DNA of 14,115 nucleotides. Origin: Candidatus Zixiibacteriota bacterium (GTDB lineage Bacteria; Zixibacteria; MSB-5A5; CAIYYT01). The notes beneath the pieces were generated by a model that was not told the DNA's origin, did no database searches, and worked only from the letters and a program-made list of their open reading frames with translations. The stretch is from NCBI GenBank assembly GCA_023134875.1, contig JAGLUH010000347.1, forward strand, positions 1 through 14,115, in the 5' to 3' direction. The translations under genes were made by a program, and so were the position numbers. Shown in pieces: positions 13,847 to 14,115 of the stretch; position 1 is the stretch's first letter, and each line of letters opens with the position of its first letter.

Positions 13847-14115
13847 GCTTTTTTTCACCTTTTGCAAGCCTATCGGTTGTAGGCCATTATCTGCTTAGGG
13901 AAAAATGTTCAATTTCTCTACAAAATCAAACGTGGTCTCGGCAAGGTTTATGCTTTTTGGGAGATTTTCTAATAATACGAGATTATCGAGGTTCTTGTTC
14001 GTTTATGCTCACAACGGAACCCGAGCTACAGAGCCTTTTGAGGTAGCTTATCACAGGTTTGCCAATCAACCGGCTGGGCGCCGGCCAGTGCTACTTAATC
14101 AGTTGCCATTCCTGC
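13847..14115. other. AT-rich non-coding end of the window
   Basis: No gene was found. The stretch holds repeat copy 2 (13988-14034), a small inverted repeat GCCTA...TAGGC around 13870-13880, and a 5-bp GC hairpin CCGGC (14070-14074) with GCCGG (14080-14084). A gene may start beyond the right edge. Confidence 0.4.
13988..14034 (+). repeat. Dispersed intergenic repeat, copy 2
   Basis: This aligns with 4297-4341 in the same orientation (36 of 45 identical, one 2-nt gap). It can fold: GGTTC (13990-13994) pairs with GAACC (14017-14021), extended by TCG/CGA across a bulged A, and inside by TTGT (13995-13998) with ACAA (14011-14014). It lies upstream of the M23 gene. Confidence 0.6.

Noticed and set aside
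14000-14040. Possible tRNA-like words on the minus strand (GCTCTGTAGCTC, GGTTC)
   Set aside because: No acceptor pairing, anticodon arm or correct spacing could be built; it is explained by the dispersed repeat.
14004-14045. Short ATG frame inside repeat copy 2
   Set aside because: It is about 13 codons, has no ribosome site and is absent from copy 1.
1-14115. CRISPR array, transposase, integrase or phage genes
   Set aside because: No regularly spaced repeats, DDE or tyrosine recombinase motifs or phage structural proteins were seen in any frame.

Overview
The window carries eleven protein genes (one cut by the left edge) plus one doubtful small ORF. No rRNA, tRNA, CRISPR array or transposase was seen. 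It looks like chromosome from an uncultured, Gram-negative-type bacterium of the FCB superphylum, possibly a Zixibacteria-like lineage. That placement is inference from three things: a short primary sigma factor without region 1.1 that resembles the Bacteroidota type, a beta-helix protein ending in a dockerin-like tail, and an exosortase/EpsI/UbiA block. No phylogenetic marker was tested.

Layout. (1) 1-2773, + strand: an envelope block made of the end of an exosortase, an EpsI-family protein, a UbiA-family prenyltransferase related to decaprenyl-phosphate phosphoribosyltransferase, and a putative DUF6599 lipoprotein. The first three overlap and are probably translationally coupled. (2) 2911-4190, +: a secreted beta-helix protein with a dockerin-like C-terminus and its own promoter. 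(3) 4276-6059, +: an AT-rich, singly transcribed DUF262/HNH-like gene of the GmrSD-related restriction and defence class, which looks acquired. (4) 6167-9702, - strand: an iorA-iorB-buk operon (2-oxoacid:ferredoxin oxidoreductase plus a butyrate-kinase-family acyl kinase), with a palindromic operator candidate over its promoter. (5) 10161-12735, +: an HtrA/Deg serine protease behind a consensus sigma-70 promoter, then an RpoD-type sigma factor ending at a strong terminator. (6) 12862-13846, -: a membrane-anchored M23 (LytM) peptidase, convergent with the sigma gene.

How the parts relate. The left block and the HtrA and M23 genes concern envelope assembly and upkeep. The ior-buk operon suggests fermentation of amino-acid-derived 2-oxoacids, with reduced ferredoxin and ATP as products. 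Five promoter candidates have -35 and -10 hexamers 16-17 nt apart and predicted leaders of about 20-35 nt. They decided several start codons: htrA (TTG 10216), the DUF262 gene (4447), the beta-helix gene (2970) and the M23 gene (13776). A diverged 45-47 bp intergenic repeat occurs at 4297 and again at 13988.

The points most worth a second look are the dispersed structured repeat, the DUF262 island, the palindrome over the iorA promoter, the contrast between a Bacteroidota-like sigma factor and classical promoters, and a 19-codon PPPP-containing ORF at 9933.
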